From assembly GCA_963804005.1 (NCBI GenBank), contig CAWDOP010000002.1, forward strand, positions 372,001-436,000: a stretch of DNA of 64,000 bases. The letters run 5' to 3'. The translations under genes were made by a program, and so were the position numbers. The notes beneath the pieces were generated by a model. It was given only the letters and a program-made list of their open reading frames with translations. It did not search any database and was not told where the DNA came from. Of this stretch, positions 7,823-17,272 are shown piece by piece (the stretch's first letter is position 1; every line of letters starts with the position of its first letter). The DNA is from JAGXRK01 sp963804005. Lineage in GTDB: Bacteria > Bacteroidota > Ignavibacteria > Ignavibacteriales > Ignavibacteriaceae.

Positions 7823-8329
7823 TTGATTTTTTCGGAAGATAAATATCGTTTTATGTTTGCTGCTCTTAAGGAAGCTGAAAAAGCACTTGAAGATGCTGAA
7901 GTTCCTGTCGGGGCTGTTATAGTTCATAATAACAAAATTATTGCCCGTGGTTATAATCAAATTGAGCGGTTGAAGGATCCGACTGCTCACGCTGAAATGA
8001 TTGCCATAACATCTGCCTGCAACCATCTAAATAATTGGCGACTTGAAGGATGTTCCATATATGTAACACTTGAACCTTGCATAATGTGCACAGGTGCTTT
8101 ACTTTCTTCAAGAATTAATGAGTTATACTTTGCAGCTCACGATTCTAAATTCGGTGCCTGCGGAAGTGTTTATAACCTTGCCGAAGAAGGTAAGACAAAT
8201 CATAAAATAAAAGTGTATTCAGGTATTTATGCAGATGAAAGTAGTAAGCTGTTAGAAGAGTTTTTTAATAAAATAAGGAAAAATATTCTTCCAGGCAAAA
8301 CTAATACTGCAATCACAAATATTGATTAA
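7823..8329 (+). CDS. tadA: tRNA adenosine(34) deaminase-type zinc deaminase
   Basis: The CMP/dCMP-deaminase fold is shown by H-A-E in PTAHAEMIAI (zinc ligand and proton shuttle) and the P-C-x-x-C block in TLEPCIMCTGAL. The conserved RLEGCSIYVTLEP run and the segment GSVYNL that follows are typical of TadA, which converts A34 to inosine in tRNA-Arg(ACG). The frame is open back into the tRNA, so the start needs choosing. A TTG at 7823 gives an N-terminal helix SEDKYRFMFAALKEAEKA that aligns with TadA proteins, whereas the first ATG at 7853 would cut that helix. The product is about 168 residues, normal for the family. It is followed by adk. Confidence 0.88.
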   Translation: MIFSEDKYRFMFAALKEAEKALEDAEVPVGAVIVHNNKIIARGYNQIERLKDPTAHAEMIAITSACNHLNNWRLEGCSIYVTLEPCIMCTGALLSSRINELYFAAHDSKFGACGSVYNLAEEGKTNHKIKVYSGIYADESSKLLEEFFNKIRKNILPGKTNTAITNID

Positions 8330-8373
8330 CAATCCTAATAACTCTAACTTAATACAAAATTTTTGAGAAATTA

Positions 8374-9033
8374 ATGCGAATAATACTTTTTGGTTCTCCT
8401 GGTGTGGGAAAAGGTACTCAGGCAAAAATTCTTTCATTAGAATATAACATTCCTCATATATCAACAGGCGATATTTTAAGAAAAGCTGTTCGGCATAAAA
8501 ATGAATTAGGATTAAAAGCCGGGCAGATTATGGAACGAGGCGAACTTGTTCCCGATGACTTGATGATCGCTTTAATCAGAGAAACTCTTAATTCAGATTT
8601 CTGCAGCAACGGATTTATTCTCGATGGTTTCCCAAGAACTACAATTCAAGCTGAAGCTTTGGATAAACTTTTTAACGAACTTAATATTAATGATGTCCTG
8701 CTTCTTCACATTACTGCTGATGAAGAAGAAATTGTAAGCAGGCTGAGCAACAGGCGTGCATGTAAGAAGTGCGGAACTATTTTTGTTTTAAAAGTAATTG
8801 AAGGACTGAATAAATGTCCGAAATGCAATGCTGAAAATAGTTTTTACCAAAGAAATGATGATACCGAAGAGGTAATTCGACACAGACTGAATATTTTTAA
8901 CAGCAGTACCAGACCTGTTCTTGGTTATTATGCGGCTCATGGTAAAGCTATAGCTATAAACGGTTTGGGAAGCATTGAAGAAGTAAATCAGGAAATTACC
9001 AAGGCATTAGAAAAAAGAAGTATGATCAGTTAG
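8374..9033 (+). CDS. adk: Adenylate kinase
   Basis: The 219-residue nucleoside monophosphate kinase interconverts ATP + AMP and 2 ADP in the cytoplasm. The P-loop G-S-P-G-V-G-K-G-T is at residues 7-15, followed by the AMP-binding HISTGDILR and DGFPRTTIQAEAL. It is the long form, with a zinc-type LID: CKKCG and CPKC supply four cysteines, as in Gram-positive and many other adenylate kinases. The RRACKKC and RNDDTEEVIRHRL segments are canonical. The stop overlaps the convergent ABC-ATPase gene by 8 bases. No strong Shine-Dalgarno is visible, as for most genes here. Confidence 0.97.
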   Translation: MRIILFGSPGVGKGTQAKILSLEYNIPHISTGDILRKAVRHKNELGLKAGQIMERGELVPDDLMIALIRETLNSDFCSNGFILDGFPRTTIQAEALDKLFNELNINDVLLLHITADEEEIVSRLSNRRACKKCGTIFVLKVIEGLNKCPKCNAENSFYQRNDDTEEVIRHRLNIFNSSTRPVLGYYAAHGKAIAINGLGSIEEVNQEITKALEKRSMIS

Positions 9034-9700
9034 TATTTGTTTTTAGTATTCCCTTAACAACTTTTCCATCTTCAATTTTAAATATTCTTGTATTTACCTT
9101 TCTTACAATATCATAATTATGAGTGGCAACCAAAACTGCCGTACCACTTTTATTAATCTTCAAAAGAATATCAAGGATTTCATTAGATGTTTCAGGGTCA
9201 AGATTTCCGGTTGGTTCATCTGCAAGAATTAATATTGGATCATTAAGCAAAGCTCTGGCAATTGCTACTCTTTGTTTTTCACCGCCGGAAAGCTCGTCTG
9301 GCATATTTAATCTTTTATGAGACAAACCAACTTCTGAAAGTGCATTATTAACTTTTCTTTTTATTTCTCTTCTTGGAGTATTAGTCACTTCAAGAACGAA
9401 TGCAAGATTATCATAAACATTTCTGTTCTTCAATAATTTAAAATCCTGAAATACAACTCCTATTTTTCTTCTGATAAGAGGAATATCTTTTGACCTGATT
9501 GTTGCTGAATTAAAATCCTGAAGAATAATATTGCCCGAATGAGGTTTTAAATTAAAATAAATAAACTGCAACAATGTAGTTTTACCTGCTCCGCTTTTAC
9601 CTATAATAAATGCAAAATCACCTTGCTTCATTTCCAGATTGAGATCTGAAAAAACAGGTTGATTGGCAAAATCAAAATAAACATTCTGAATTGATAGCAT
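9026..9700 (-). CDS. ftsE: FtsE-like ABC transporter ATPase
   Basis: This 224-residue ATPase has Walker A GKSGAGKTT (about 34-42), a Q-loop in VVFQDFKLL, the signature LSGGEKQR, Walker B ILILADEPTGNLD and the switch histidine in ATHNYD. The overall sequence (VFQDFKLLKNRNVYDNLAF, then LSGGEKQRVAIARALLNDP) resembles FtsE, which with FtsX forms a complex that controls peptidoglycan hydrolases at the septum. No ftsX lies beside it in this window, so LolD/MacB-type ATPases remain an alternative. It is downstream of the methyltransferase gene with a 1-base gap, and convergent with adk. Confidence 0.85.
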   Translation of the reverse strand: MLSIQNVYFDFANQPVFSDLNLEMKQGDFAFIIGKSGAGKTTLLQFIYFNLKPHSGNIILQDFNSATIRSKDIPLIRRKIGVVFQDFKLLKNRNVYDNLAFVLEVTNTPRREIKRKVNNALSEVGLSHKRLNMPDELSGGEKQRVAIARALLNDPILILADEPTGNLDPETSNEILDILLKINKSGTAVLVATHNYDIVRKVNTRIFKIEDGKVVKGILKTNTN

Positions 9701-9701
9701 C

Positions 9702-10460
9702 CTATCTCCTTTTAACTATAAACTGAACTCTGGATGTGTTCGCCCAACCTTCTTTTAATGTAAATGTCTTATAACAATTTACGACATACAAACCGGCTTT
9801 ATCCAATAGTTTAAAATAAGTATTAAAATCATAAATTTTTTGCTTATGCATTTCTGAAAATACATTCCCCGATTTATCAGTTATCTCAAAAATGTTTCGG
9901 TGAATCCTGGTTTTCGGATCGTAAATACTTTTTCTCTTATAACTGTAATTTCTAGTTTTACCGTTTTTCTTTGAATCTTTTTCATGAATATAACTATTTT
10001 TTTCAAGGCTTACATCAAAGGTAAATATTCCATCCGGTTTCAGATATCTATAAATTTCTTTAAAAAAAGCTGACAACATTTTTTGCGTTAGAATGTAATT
10101 AATGCTATCAAATTCTGAAAAGATTAAATCAAATTGTTTATTAAAAGGCAGATGAAGCATGTTACAGACAATCTTTTTCTTGTAAGAACTTTGCATTAAC
10201 ATTTGTTTTGAGATATCTGTACAAATAATGTTTTTGTATTTAGATTGAAGATATGTTGAAAGATTGCAGCTACCAGAGGCAAGCTCTAGTATTTCAGAAT
10301 TCAGTTGAATCTTATCTTTGGTTATTAGGTATATGTATTTTGCCCATCTTACATAATTTACTTCCTTCATCAGATCGGAATAAATTTCAGATACAAGACT
10401 GTATTGTTTTACTTCAGTTATTTTTGATTTTTTTTCTGTTTTGGACAATTTTTTTAGCAT
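9702..10460 (-). CDS. Class I SAM-dependent methyltransferase
   Basis: A Rossmann methyltransferase is indicated by motif I ILELASGSCNLS (E-x-A-x-G-x-x), IICTDISKQML at motif II and FDLIFSEFDSINYIL at motif IV, then YLKPDGIFTFDV. The N-terminal segment with VNYVRWAKYI resembles small-molecule methyltransferases of the UbiE/BioC-like group; the substrate is unknown. I placed the start at the ATG at 10460, giving 252 residues. An ATG at 10523 would add 21 residues but deepen the overlap with pdxA. Even the shorter form overlaps the pdxA end by 47 bases, so a still later start is possible. Confidence 0.78.
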   Translation of the reverse strand: MLKKLSKTEKKSKITEVKQYSLVSEIYSDLMKEVNYVRWAKYIYLITKDKIQLNSEILELASGSCNLSTYLQSKYKNIICTDISKQMLMQSSYKKKIVCNMLHLPFNKQFDLIFSEFDSINYILTQKMLSAFFKEIYRYLKPDGIFTFDVSLEKNSYIHEKDSKKNGKTRNYSYKRKSIYDPKTRIHRNIFEITDKSGNVFSEMHKQKIYDFNTYFKLLDKAGLYVVNCYKTFTLKEGWANTSRVQFIVKRR

Positions 10461-11409
10461 ACAAGTAAGCTGAATAAATGCTTGATTCGTCTGCCAGTTG
10501 ACTTCCTGCGATATCAAAAGCACAGCCGTGGTCTGGAGAAGTTCTTACAATTGGTAATCCTGCGGTATAATTTACGCCTGTGTTAAAATTCATCATCTTA
10601 AAAGGAATTAAAACCTGGTCGTGATACATACCTAAAACAAAATCATAATCTTTATATCTTTTCGTTGCGAAAAAAGAATCAGCAGGAAAAGGTCCATCTA
10701 CATTACTTATGTATTCTTTTCTTTCTAAAACAGGTTTGATGAATTTTAATTCCTCACTACCGAGCAATCCATCTTCACCGGCGTGTGGATTTAATCCAAG
10801 TACAGCAATTTTAGGTTCTTTAATTCCTAAGTCATTCTTAGCAGTTTTAGTAATCAGATCAATTGCAGACTTAATTTTATTCGAATTTATTTTTGAACTA
10901 ACTTTATTTAATGGAAAATGAATAGTCATCAACCCGGCATTCATGCCGGAAGATAAAAATGTCATCATATATTTTTTTTCATTGCACCACTGAGCAAACA
11001 TTTCAGTTTGCCCGGGAAAATCAATTCCGGCTAAACTTAAAGCATACTTTGATATTGGTGCAGTTACAACCGCATCAGCATATTTATTTTTAAGCAGTTC
11101 GAATGATTCAGAAAGAGATTGAAAGGCTGTTTTGCCGGATTGTTTTGTCGGTTTTCCAATCGACATATTAACTTTAGGCAGATTGTAAACTAAAATTCTT
11201 TCGGAACTAAGATGGAGTTCTTTCTTATCGACAACCTGAAACGGAAATCCTGAATAAGTTGAGTGATAATATTTTATAAAAACATTAACCGGTGATATAA
11301 AAATTAACTGTTCCCGAACTCGTTTATCATATAGTCGTTGAAGAACTTTGACAACAATTTCGGGACCTATACCGTTAATATCACCACATGTAAAAATTAA
11401 ACGTTTCAT
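10414..11409 (-). CDS. pdxA: 4-hydroxythreonine-4-phosphate dehydrogenase (PdxA family)
   Basis: The 331-residue enzyme of the DXP-dependent pyridoxal-phosphate pathway oxidises 4-phospho-hydroxy-L-threonine with NAD. Characteristic segments are GDINGIGPEI at the start, the three metal-binding histidines (in MTIHFPL, LNPHAGEDG and MYHDQVLIPFK) and the substrate-binding AGLPIVRTSPDHG. One oddity: the usual G-H-T-E loop reads G-Q-T-E, replacing the histidine that contacts substrate in E. coli PdxA. The gene overlaps the upstream GWxTD gene by 4 bases (ATGA), so they are translationally coupled. It could also be a PdxA2-like paralogue acting on another hydroxy acid phosphate. Confidence 0.9.
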   Translation of the reverse strand: MKRLIFTCGDINGIGPEIVVKVLQRLYDKRVREQLIFISPVNVFIKYYHSTYSGFPFQVVDKKELHLSSERILVYNLPKVNMSIGKPTKQSGKTAFQSLSESFELLKNKYADAVVTAPISKYALSLAGIDFPGQTEMFAQWCNEKKYMMTFLSSGMNAGLMTIHFPLNKVSSKINSNKIKSAIDLITKTAKNDLGIKEPKIAVLGLNPHAGEDGLLGSEELKFIKPVLERKEYISNVDGPFPADSFFATKRYKDYDFVLGMYHDQVLIPFKMMNFNTGVNYTAGLPIVRTSPDHGCAFDIAGSQLADESSIYSAYLYAKKIVQNRKKIKNN

Positions 11410-12671
11410 TGATTATTAATTAATGTGAAGTTGCCGTTACCTTTTTTATCAATAAAAATAAAAGTCCTGAGAGGATTAAAATATTTCCATGTTTCCAGCA
11501 TTCTGCCATATTCATCAGTAAAACGCTCAGTTGAATCAGGATTGCCGAACTGAACATAAATTCTGCCTCTATCAGATGTAGCACCATTATTACTGGCTAA
11601 AGCTCTGAAGTTAATCTCGGCATAATCAACACGCATATAAAATTCGTGCATCAACTCGTTAAAAGCTGTCTCAGGTGTTGGATCGTATTTTTTCCAAAAA
11701 TCAAATAATGCACGTGGAAGATTTTCACTTGATGCTTTTCTTAAATCTTCAGTAGATTCAGAATTTTCTATGAAAAGAAGGTAATCAATACTTTTTTCAG
11801 GATCTATTAAAGATTTTGGTTTATTTATCCATCTTACAGGAATTTGAAACTTAGATTTATTATCTGTTGATGAATCAACTTTAACATTCAGAACAGCCAT
11901 TCCTTCTTTTAAATTTTTAGATATGTCCCGGATGATAAAAAACTTAGAAGTTACAATATTATTTCCCTGATCAAGAACAATCCTTCCATTACATACAGAA
12001 AAATTAAATGCTGCTTCGAAATATTCACTCACATTACTGTTAAATACTGAATCTTCATCACTGATAATTTCAACATTAAGGTTAGTAATTTTATTATCAT
12101 AAACAGGAATTAAAATAGAATATTTTTCATTTGAAAATGGAATGCTCGAAGAATAATTTGCTAAGGAATGAAATTCAATATCATTGCATAAATACTTTTC
12201 AGAATTTATAATTAACGGATTGCCTAAAGTTATATTGATGCTATCTGTATTAAATGATATAGGTGCAGTTCTGAATTCTTGATTTGAATTCAGATCGTTG
12301 AAAACAGGTAGAAGTTCATAGTGGCCTTTTTCAACCTTAAATTCTAAAAATCCTTCAATATAATCTCTTGATGAATTTGTTAAATCAAAATCAGAAACTG
12401 ATGCGGCATGCTGCTTAAAATTACGTAATACTTTTTTTGTGGACTGCTCGGTTATTTCAATTCCAAGTTTAAGACCTGCTTCAAATGAATTTCCATTTTT
12501 ATGAAAGACAAGTTCGTTGTAAGGAATTTTGTAAAGGAAGTAACCTTTAAAACTTTCTTCATCTTTAATTATATGAAGTTCAGAATCAATAGGATTTAAT
12601 TCAGGAAGAAAGCCGGGTTGGGCTAAAGCAAAAACAGGAATTATAATTAAAAGAAGAAAATATATTTTCAC
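11406..12671 (-). CDS. Exported GWxTD-domain protein
   Basis: This 421-residue protein has a signal peptide (about 1-17, ending in ALAQ). After a long beta-rich region it carries a C-terminal domain around TSDRGRIYVQFGNPD, the hallmark of the GWxTD domain found in Bacteroidetes/Chlorobi and Acidobacteria envelope proteins. The G-W of the name is replaced here (GATSDRG), but the RGRIYxxxGxPD and the ETWKYFNP segment that follows fit well. The function of the family is unknown. It is coupled to pdxA by a 4-base overlap. The about 100-base spacer to rho holds no obvious terminator. Confidence 0.82.
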   Translation of the reverse strand: MKIYFLLLIIIPVFALAQPGFLPELNPIDSELHIIKDEESFKGYFLYKIPYNELVFHKNGNSFEAGLKLGIEITEQSTKKVLRNFKQHAASVSDFDLTNSSRDYIEGFLEFKVEKGHYELLPVFNDLNSNQEFRTAPISFNTDSINITLGNPLIINSEKYLCNDIEFHSLANYSSSIPFSNEKYSILIPVYDNKITNLNVEIISDEDSVFNSNVSEYFEAAFNFSVCNGRIVLDQGNNIVTSKFFIIRDISKNLKEGMAVLNVKVDSSTDNKSKFQIPVRWINKPKSLIDPEKSIDYLLFIENSESTEDLRKASSENLPRALFDFWKKYDPTPETAFNELMHEFYMRVDYAEINFRALASNNGATSDRGRIYVQFGNPDSTERFTDEYGRMLETWKYFNPLRTFIFIDKKGNGNFTLINNQ

Positions 12672-12771
12672 TTTTTATCCGAAAAATGGACTTAAACTTA
12701 TTTCAATACAAGTGAATGAAAAAACAAGTATTAAATAATGCCCAACTTTATTTTTGATAATAAAACAATTG

Positions 12772-14025
12772 TTAACTGTTCATATTATTGAGAAAGTCCT
12801 TATTAGTCTTAGTCCCTCTCATTTTATCGAGTAAGAATTCCATTGCTTCAACTGGGTCAAAATCACTTATAATTTTTCTGAGTATATATATTTTTGCAAG
12901 ATCATCTTCTTTCAGAAGCAGATCTTCTCGTCTAGTTCCTGTTCTATTGACATCCATCGCAGGGAAAATTCTTCTATCACTTAAATCTCTGTTAAGAACT
13001 AATTCCATATTTCCCGTGCCTTTAAATTCCTCGAAGATTACATCGTCCATTCGGCTGCCTGTATCAATAAGTGCAGTAGCAATAATGGTTAAGCTGCCGC
13101 CGTCCTCTGTGTTTCTTGCAGCACCAAAAAATCTTTTTGGTTTGTGAAGCGCATTTGAATCAACGCCGCCTGAAAGAATTCTACCACTATGAGGAACGAC
13201 AATATTATGAGCTCGTGCTAATCTAGTGATACTATCTAAAAGAATAATAACATCTTCATTTGCTTCAACAAGTCGTTTAGCTTTTTCAATAACCATATCT
13301 GCAACCTGAACGTGTCGCTCTGCAGGTTCATCAAATGTAGAGCTTATAACTTCAGCTTTAACTGATCTTTCCATATCCGTAACTTCTTCAGGACGCTCAT
13401 CGATTAATAATATAATAAGTTTAACTTCAGGATGATTTCTTGTGATTGAGTTGGCAATTTTCTGAAGAAGAATTGTTTTACCACTTTTTGGCGGTGATAC
13501 TATTAATCCTCTCTGCCCTTTACCAATAGGACTTAACATATCCATAATTCTCATAGCGTATTCGCCTGGAGCAGATTCCAGAATAAGTTTCTTTGTTGGA
13601 TAGACTGGAGTCAGGTTGTCAAATAAAGTTCTTTCACGAATATTTTCAGGGGCTAGTCCATTAACTGCTTCAACTCTTAGCAGAGCAAAAAATCTTTCAC
13701 CTTCTTTTGGAGGCCGAACCTGTCCGCTGACAAAATCTCCTGTCCTTAGACTAAACTTTTTAATTTGAGAAGGAGAAACGTAAATATCGTCCGGTGAAGG
13801 TAAGTAGTTATAGTCTGAAGATCGAAGAAAGCCATAGCCATCGGGTAAGACTTCAAGAACTCCTTTTGAGAAGGTCAATCCGTCTTTGGCGGTTTGTGCT
13901 TCCAAAATTTTAAAGATGAGTTCTTGTTTCCTCAAATCGCTATACTCTGCTATATTAAGATCTTTGGCTAAAGCATTAAGTTCAACGATTTTTTTTGACT
14001 TCAGTTCTGAGATATCCATTGGCAT
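12772..14025 (-). CDS. rho: Transcription termination factor Rho
   Basis: The 417-residue hexameric RNA helicase terminates transcription. In order it has an N-terminal Rho-N helix bundle (LKSKKIVELNALAKDL), the cold-shock-like RNA-binding domain with GVLEVLPDGYGFLRS, and the RecA-type ATPase with Walker A PPKSGKT (P-loop), RPEEVTDMER, the Q-loop segment VDSNALHKPKRFFGAARN and the arginine-finger region near DRRIFPAMDV. The length matches canonical Rho and no insertion is visible. The upstream 160 bases separate it from folC and contain only a weak short reading frame, which I did not accept. Confidence 0.97.
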   Translation of the reverse strand: MPMDISELKSKKIVELNALAKDLNIAEYSDLRKQELIFKILEAQTAKDGLTFSKGVLEVLPDGYGFLRSSDYNYLPSPDDIYVSPSQIKKFSLRTGDFVSGQVRPPKEGERFFALLRVEAVNGLAPENIRERTLFDNLTPVYPTKKLILESAPGEYAMRIMDMLSPIGKGQRGLIVSPPKSGKTILLQKIANSITRNHPEVKLIILLIDERPEEVTDMERSVKAEVISSTFDEPAERHVQVADMVIEKAKRLVEANEDVIILLDSITRLARAHNIVVPHSGRILSGGVDSNALHKPKRFFGAARNTEDGGSLTIIATALIDTGSRMDDVIFEEFKGTGNMELVLNRDLSDRRIFPAMDVNRTGTRREDLLLKEDDLAKIYILRKIISDFDPVEAMEFLLDKMRGTKTNKDFLNNMNS

Positions 14026-14186
14026 AAGTTAACCCTAAAATGATATTATAAATGTGAATTAAACAATTATTTGAAATAATAAAAATTTATCCTGAAAAGC
14101 TCTTGGGGTTTCAAATTCTTTATTTTGTTGATTGGAACAAGAGGCTGAACCAAACATAAAAGAAGCGTAAGAGAAAGTCAAGTATT

Positions 14187-15443
14187 TCATTTGCTCAGAG
14201 CTAATTTTATTTCGCCAAGCAGATACATACTTCCGAGCACTACAAGACAATTATTCTTGCTGACTTTTAAGAACCCCTGAACACAATCAACTGAGTTTTT
14301 ACAAACTTCAACTTTTGCCCCTAATTCGTGCGCAATACTTATTAACTGCTCTGTTTGCGCACTTCTTTCATAATCAATTTTAGTAATCAAAATCTGATCA
14401 AAAAATGGTATAAGAGGCTTAAGCATACCGGGAATATCTTTGTCTCTCATAGCACCAAACAATAAAATTTTCTTTTCATATAGACTGGATTCTTTTCTAA
14501 ACTCAGATAAAAAGGCAATAATTCCTTCAGGATTGTGTGCTGAATCAAAAATAACCGTCGGTTTTTTATGATAATATTCATATCTCCCTTGAATGCCAGT
14601 ATTAACAATTACGTTTTTTATTCCCTTTCGAATAACACTTTGATCATCGAGTTGAATAGTTTTTGTAACCGTAAGTCCGGCTAAAGCTGCATTATACTTT
14701 TGATAATTTCCTTTTAACGGAATTACCCAGTCAATCAGTTCAAGTTCTTCAGTATAAAGTTCTAAACGGTCTCCCTTTTCAAGAGTATAGTCTTCAATCT
14801 TAAACATCTGACAACTTAACTGTTTACACTTTTCATCAATAACTTTTTCTGCTTCGGCAGGAAGTAAACCAAGAAATACTTTTGCACCTTCTTTTATTAT
14901 CTCTGCCTTTTCATAAGCTATACCTTCAATTCTATTTCCAAGAACATTTGTATGTTCAAGACTAATTGAAGTAATAACGCAAGCTAAAGGTTTTAAAACA
15001 TTTGTTGCATCAAGCCTTCCGCCAAGTCCGGTTTCTATAACTGCGTAATGAACATTCATATCTGCAAAGTATTGGAAAGCTAATGCAGTAGTAACTTCAA
15101 AAAAAGTAAGTTGAAATTCATCAATAAACGCTTCGTGTTTATTAAAAAAATCAGCAATGTATTCATCATCAATCTGCAAATCATCAATTGTAATTCGTTC
15201 ATTAAATTTTACGAAGTGCGGTGAAGTATAAAGCCCGACTCTGAATTTATTTTCCTGAAGAATGCTTGCAATAAAAGCTGCAGTACTTCCCTTTCCGTTT
15301 GAACCTGCGATATGAATTGCCTTAAGTGAGTACTGTGGATTGCCCAAGTAATCCAGAAAACTTTTTATATTCTCTAAGCCTAATTTTATACCGAATGTAT
15401 GAAGTGCAAATAATTTATCTAGGGCTTGTTTATAATTAATCAT
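14187..15443 (-). CDS. folC: Folylpolyglutamate/dihydrofolate synthase
   Basis: The 418-residue Mur-ligase-family enzyme adds glutamate to (dihydro)folate or dihydropteroate using ATP. It has the N-terminal GSNGKGSTAAF P-loop (about residues 45-52), GLYTSPHFVKFNERI (the folate-binding loop), VIETGLGGRLDATN and SLEHTNVLGN. In the C-terminal glutamate-ligase domain it has IFDSAHNPEG and LFGAMRDKDI. Bacterial FolC is often bifunctional. The stop lies 6 bases beyond the start of nothing recognisable; upstream the gene is separated from pyrD by 5 bases, so pyrK-pyrD-folC are likely one transcript. Confidence 0.95.
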   Translation of the reverse strand: MINYKQALDKLFALHTFGIKLGLENIKSFLDYLGNPQYSLKAIHIAGSNGKGSTAAFIASILQENKFRVGLYTSPHFVKFNERITIDDLQIDDEYIADFFNKHEAFIDEFQLTFFEVTTALAFQYFADMNVHYAVIETGLGGRLDATNVLKPLACVITSISLEHTNVLGNRIEGIAYEKAEIIKEGAKVFLGLLPAEAEKVIDEKCKQLSCQMFKIEDYTLEKGDRLELYTEELELIDWVIPLKGNYQKYNAALAGLTVTKTIQLDDQSVIRKGIKNVIVNTGIQGRYEYYHKKPTVIFDSAHNPEGIIAFLSEFRKESSLYEKKILLFGAMRDKDIPGMLKPLIPFFDQILITKIDYERSAQTEQLISIAHELGAKVEVCKNSVDCVQGFLKVSKNNCLVVLGSMYLLGEIKLALSK

Positions 15444-15448
15444 AATAC

Positions 15449-16366
15449 TTAAATAATGTACGAAGCTGTTAATTCAGAAATCTTTTTATAATTATTTTCT
15501 TTACAGAATTGTTCAAGTTCATCTACAATTTTTCCAGGTGCAGTTGGATCAATAAAATTTAATGTGCCAATCTGAACTGCCGAAGAACCTACAACCATAA
15601 ATTCAATAACATCTTTCCAATTCATAATACCACCGACACCAATTATTGGAATATCAACATTGCGTGAAATTTCCAAAACTTTAGCTAATGCAACCGGCTT
15701 GATTGCAGGACCGGAAAGCCCTCCATTCACGTTGAATATTTTTGGTCGTCTGGTCTGAATGTTAAAAGAAGTTCCTACTAAAGTATTAATTGCTGATACA
15801 GCATCTCCACCAGCATCTTTTACTGCCCGAGCAAATTCAGAAATGTATGAAACATTTGGAGATAGCTTAATAATAAGAGTTTTATCGGTAACAACGCGAA
15901 CTGCTTCTGTCACTTTTGCAACTGCTTTAATGTCGTTACCAAATGTCAATCCACCATCTTTAACGTTAGGACAGGAAACATTTATTTCAAAAGCTTTGAT
16001 TGTTTCTTCACTGTCAAGAATTTTTGTACACTCAACATATTCTTCAATTGTTGATGCAGCTATGTTACAAATGAGAGGAACATCATATTTTTCTAAGAAT
16101 GGAATTTTTTCTTTTATGAATTCTTCTACGCCAACATTTGCTAGTCCTATTGCATTAAGCATTCCAGATGGAGTTTCAACTATTCTCGGCGGAGGATTTC
16201 CTTTCCTTGGTTTAAGACTTAATGATTTTGTTACAATGGCACCGATTTTATTTAAATCCGTGAATTCAGCAATTTCATTTCCATACCCAACAGTACCGGA
16301 AGCCAGCATTATTGGATTACGCAGTTTTAATTTTCCAATATTTACAGAAAGATCAATGTTTATCAT
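15449..16366 (-). CDS. pyrD: Dihydroorotate dehydrogenase, class 1B catalytic subunit
   Basis: The 305-residue FMN enzyme oxidises dihydroorotate to orotate in pyrimidine synthesis. It starts with VNIGKLKLRNPIMLASG, has FEINVSCPNVKDGG (with the active-site cysteine of class 1 enzymes, not the serine of class 2), IIKLSPNV, SAINTLVG, GGLSGPAIKPVAL and the phosphate loop IPIIGVGGI. The overlap of 4 bases with the pyrK gene upstream and the cysteine base assign it to class 1B, in which electrons pass through PyrK to NAD. Confidence 0.96.
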   Translation of the reverse strand: MINIDLSVNIGKLKLRNPIMLASGTVGYGNEIAEFTDLNKIGAIVTKSLSLKPRKGNPPPRIVETPSGMLNAIGLANVGVEEFIKEKIPFLEKYDVPLICNIAASTIEEYVECTKILDSEETIKAFEINVSCPNVKDGGLTFGNDIKAVAKVTEAVRVVTDKTLIIKLSPNVSYISEFARAVKDAGGDAVSAINTLVGTSFNIQTRRPKIFNVNGGLSGPAIKPVALAKVLEISRNVDIPIIGVGGIMNWKDVIEFMVVGSSAVQIGTLNFIDPTAPGKIVDELEQFCKENNYKKISELTASYII

Positions 16367-17127
16367 AGCAGTACATCTTTTATATTGAATACAGGACCAT
16401 CTTTACAGACCAGTAAATAAGAATCCTGATGTTTGCTCGATTCAATCGGGCATCCCTGACAGATACCAAATCCGCAAGCCATAGCAGCTTCTGTTGAAAC
16501 TTCACAATCGATATTATTATCGATACAAACTTGTTTCAAAGCTCTTAACATTGCATTTGGTCCGCAGGCAAATATTTTAATTTTTGACTTTTTCAGTTCA
16601 TTCAGATGAGAGCTAAAAAGATCGACAACTGTTCCTTTCATTCCTTCAGAACCATCATCGCTGGATTTGAAAACATTTTTTAATCCGTAAGCAATAACAT
16701 CTTTTTTATTTCTTCCGCCGATAAAAGTAACAATATTTTTATTTTCAGGAAGTTTTCTTGTGAAGAATGGAAAAGGTGCAGCACCTAATCCACCAGCAAC
16801 AATAACAGCAGTTTGATAATCACCTTCTTCAAAATTAAAACCATTTCCCAAGGGACCAAGTATATCAATTAAATCACCAGAAAGTTTATTGGCTAAAATT
16901 TTTGTGCCTTCACCAAGGATATTGTACATAAGAAAGATATGATCATTCTGAACATCACAAATACTAAACGGTCTTCTAAGCAATGGGTAGACAGATTCAG
17001 ATACACGGATATTCAAAAACTGACCCGGTTTTATTTTTGAAGCAATCTCAGGCGATAATATTTTTTGAATAAAAATATTTTCCTGAATCTCTTTAGTTTC
17101 TACTAATGGTGATTTTACAATCTGCAA
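16363..17127 (-). CDS. pyrK: Dihydroorotate dehydrogenase electron-transfer subunit
   Basis: This 254-residue flavoprotein/[2Fe-2S] protein pairs with class 1B PyrD. The FAD-binding RRPFSICDV motif is near residue 55, the nicotinamide-binding AGGLGAAPFPF follows, and the C-terminal cluster ligands are C-x4-C-x2-C-x14-C in CGFGICQGC...LVC. The arrangement is that of PyrK in Firmicutes and Bacteroidetes. It passes electrons from PyrD FMN to NAD+. The gene is first in a pyrK-pyrD-folC-ordered group and overlaps pyrD by an ATGA. About 145 bases with no clear feature separate it from the manC gene. Confidence 0.95.
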   Translation of the reverse strand: MQIVKSPLVETKEIQENIFIQKILSPEIASKIKPGQFLNIRVSESVYPLLRRPFSICDVQNDHIFLMYNILGEGTKILANKLSGDLIDILGPLGNGFNFEEGDYQTAVIVAGGLGAAPFPFFTRKLPENKNIVTFIGGRNKKDVIAYGLKNVFKSSDDGSEGMKGTVVDLFSSHLNELKKSKIKIFACGPNAMLRALKQVCIDNNIDCEVSTEAAMACGFGICQGCPIESSKHQDSYLLVCKDGPVFNIKDVLL

Positions 17128-17272
17128 ATGCGATCCTAAATTTAACTATGAGATGAACTTATGATGAAAAAATGGAAGGTATCAAATATAATCTACAAAC
17201 CTTATAATTATTTTCTATTCAAATTTAGTATTAACAATAAATGTAAACAAATTATAATAATGAATCTTCAAC

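Noticed and set aside
14059..14250. A 63-codon reading frame between rho and folC, with a later start giving a short peptide with a hydrophobic beginning
   Set aside because: It overlaps the end of folC by 64 bases, has no ribosome binding site and no recognisable sequence; a leader-peptide role for rho cannot be supported.
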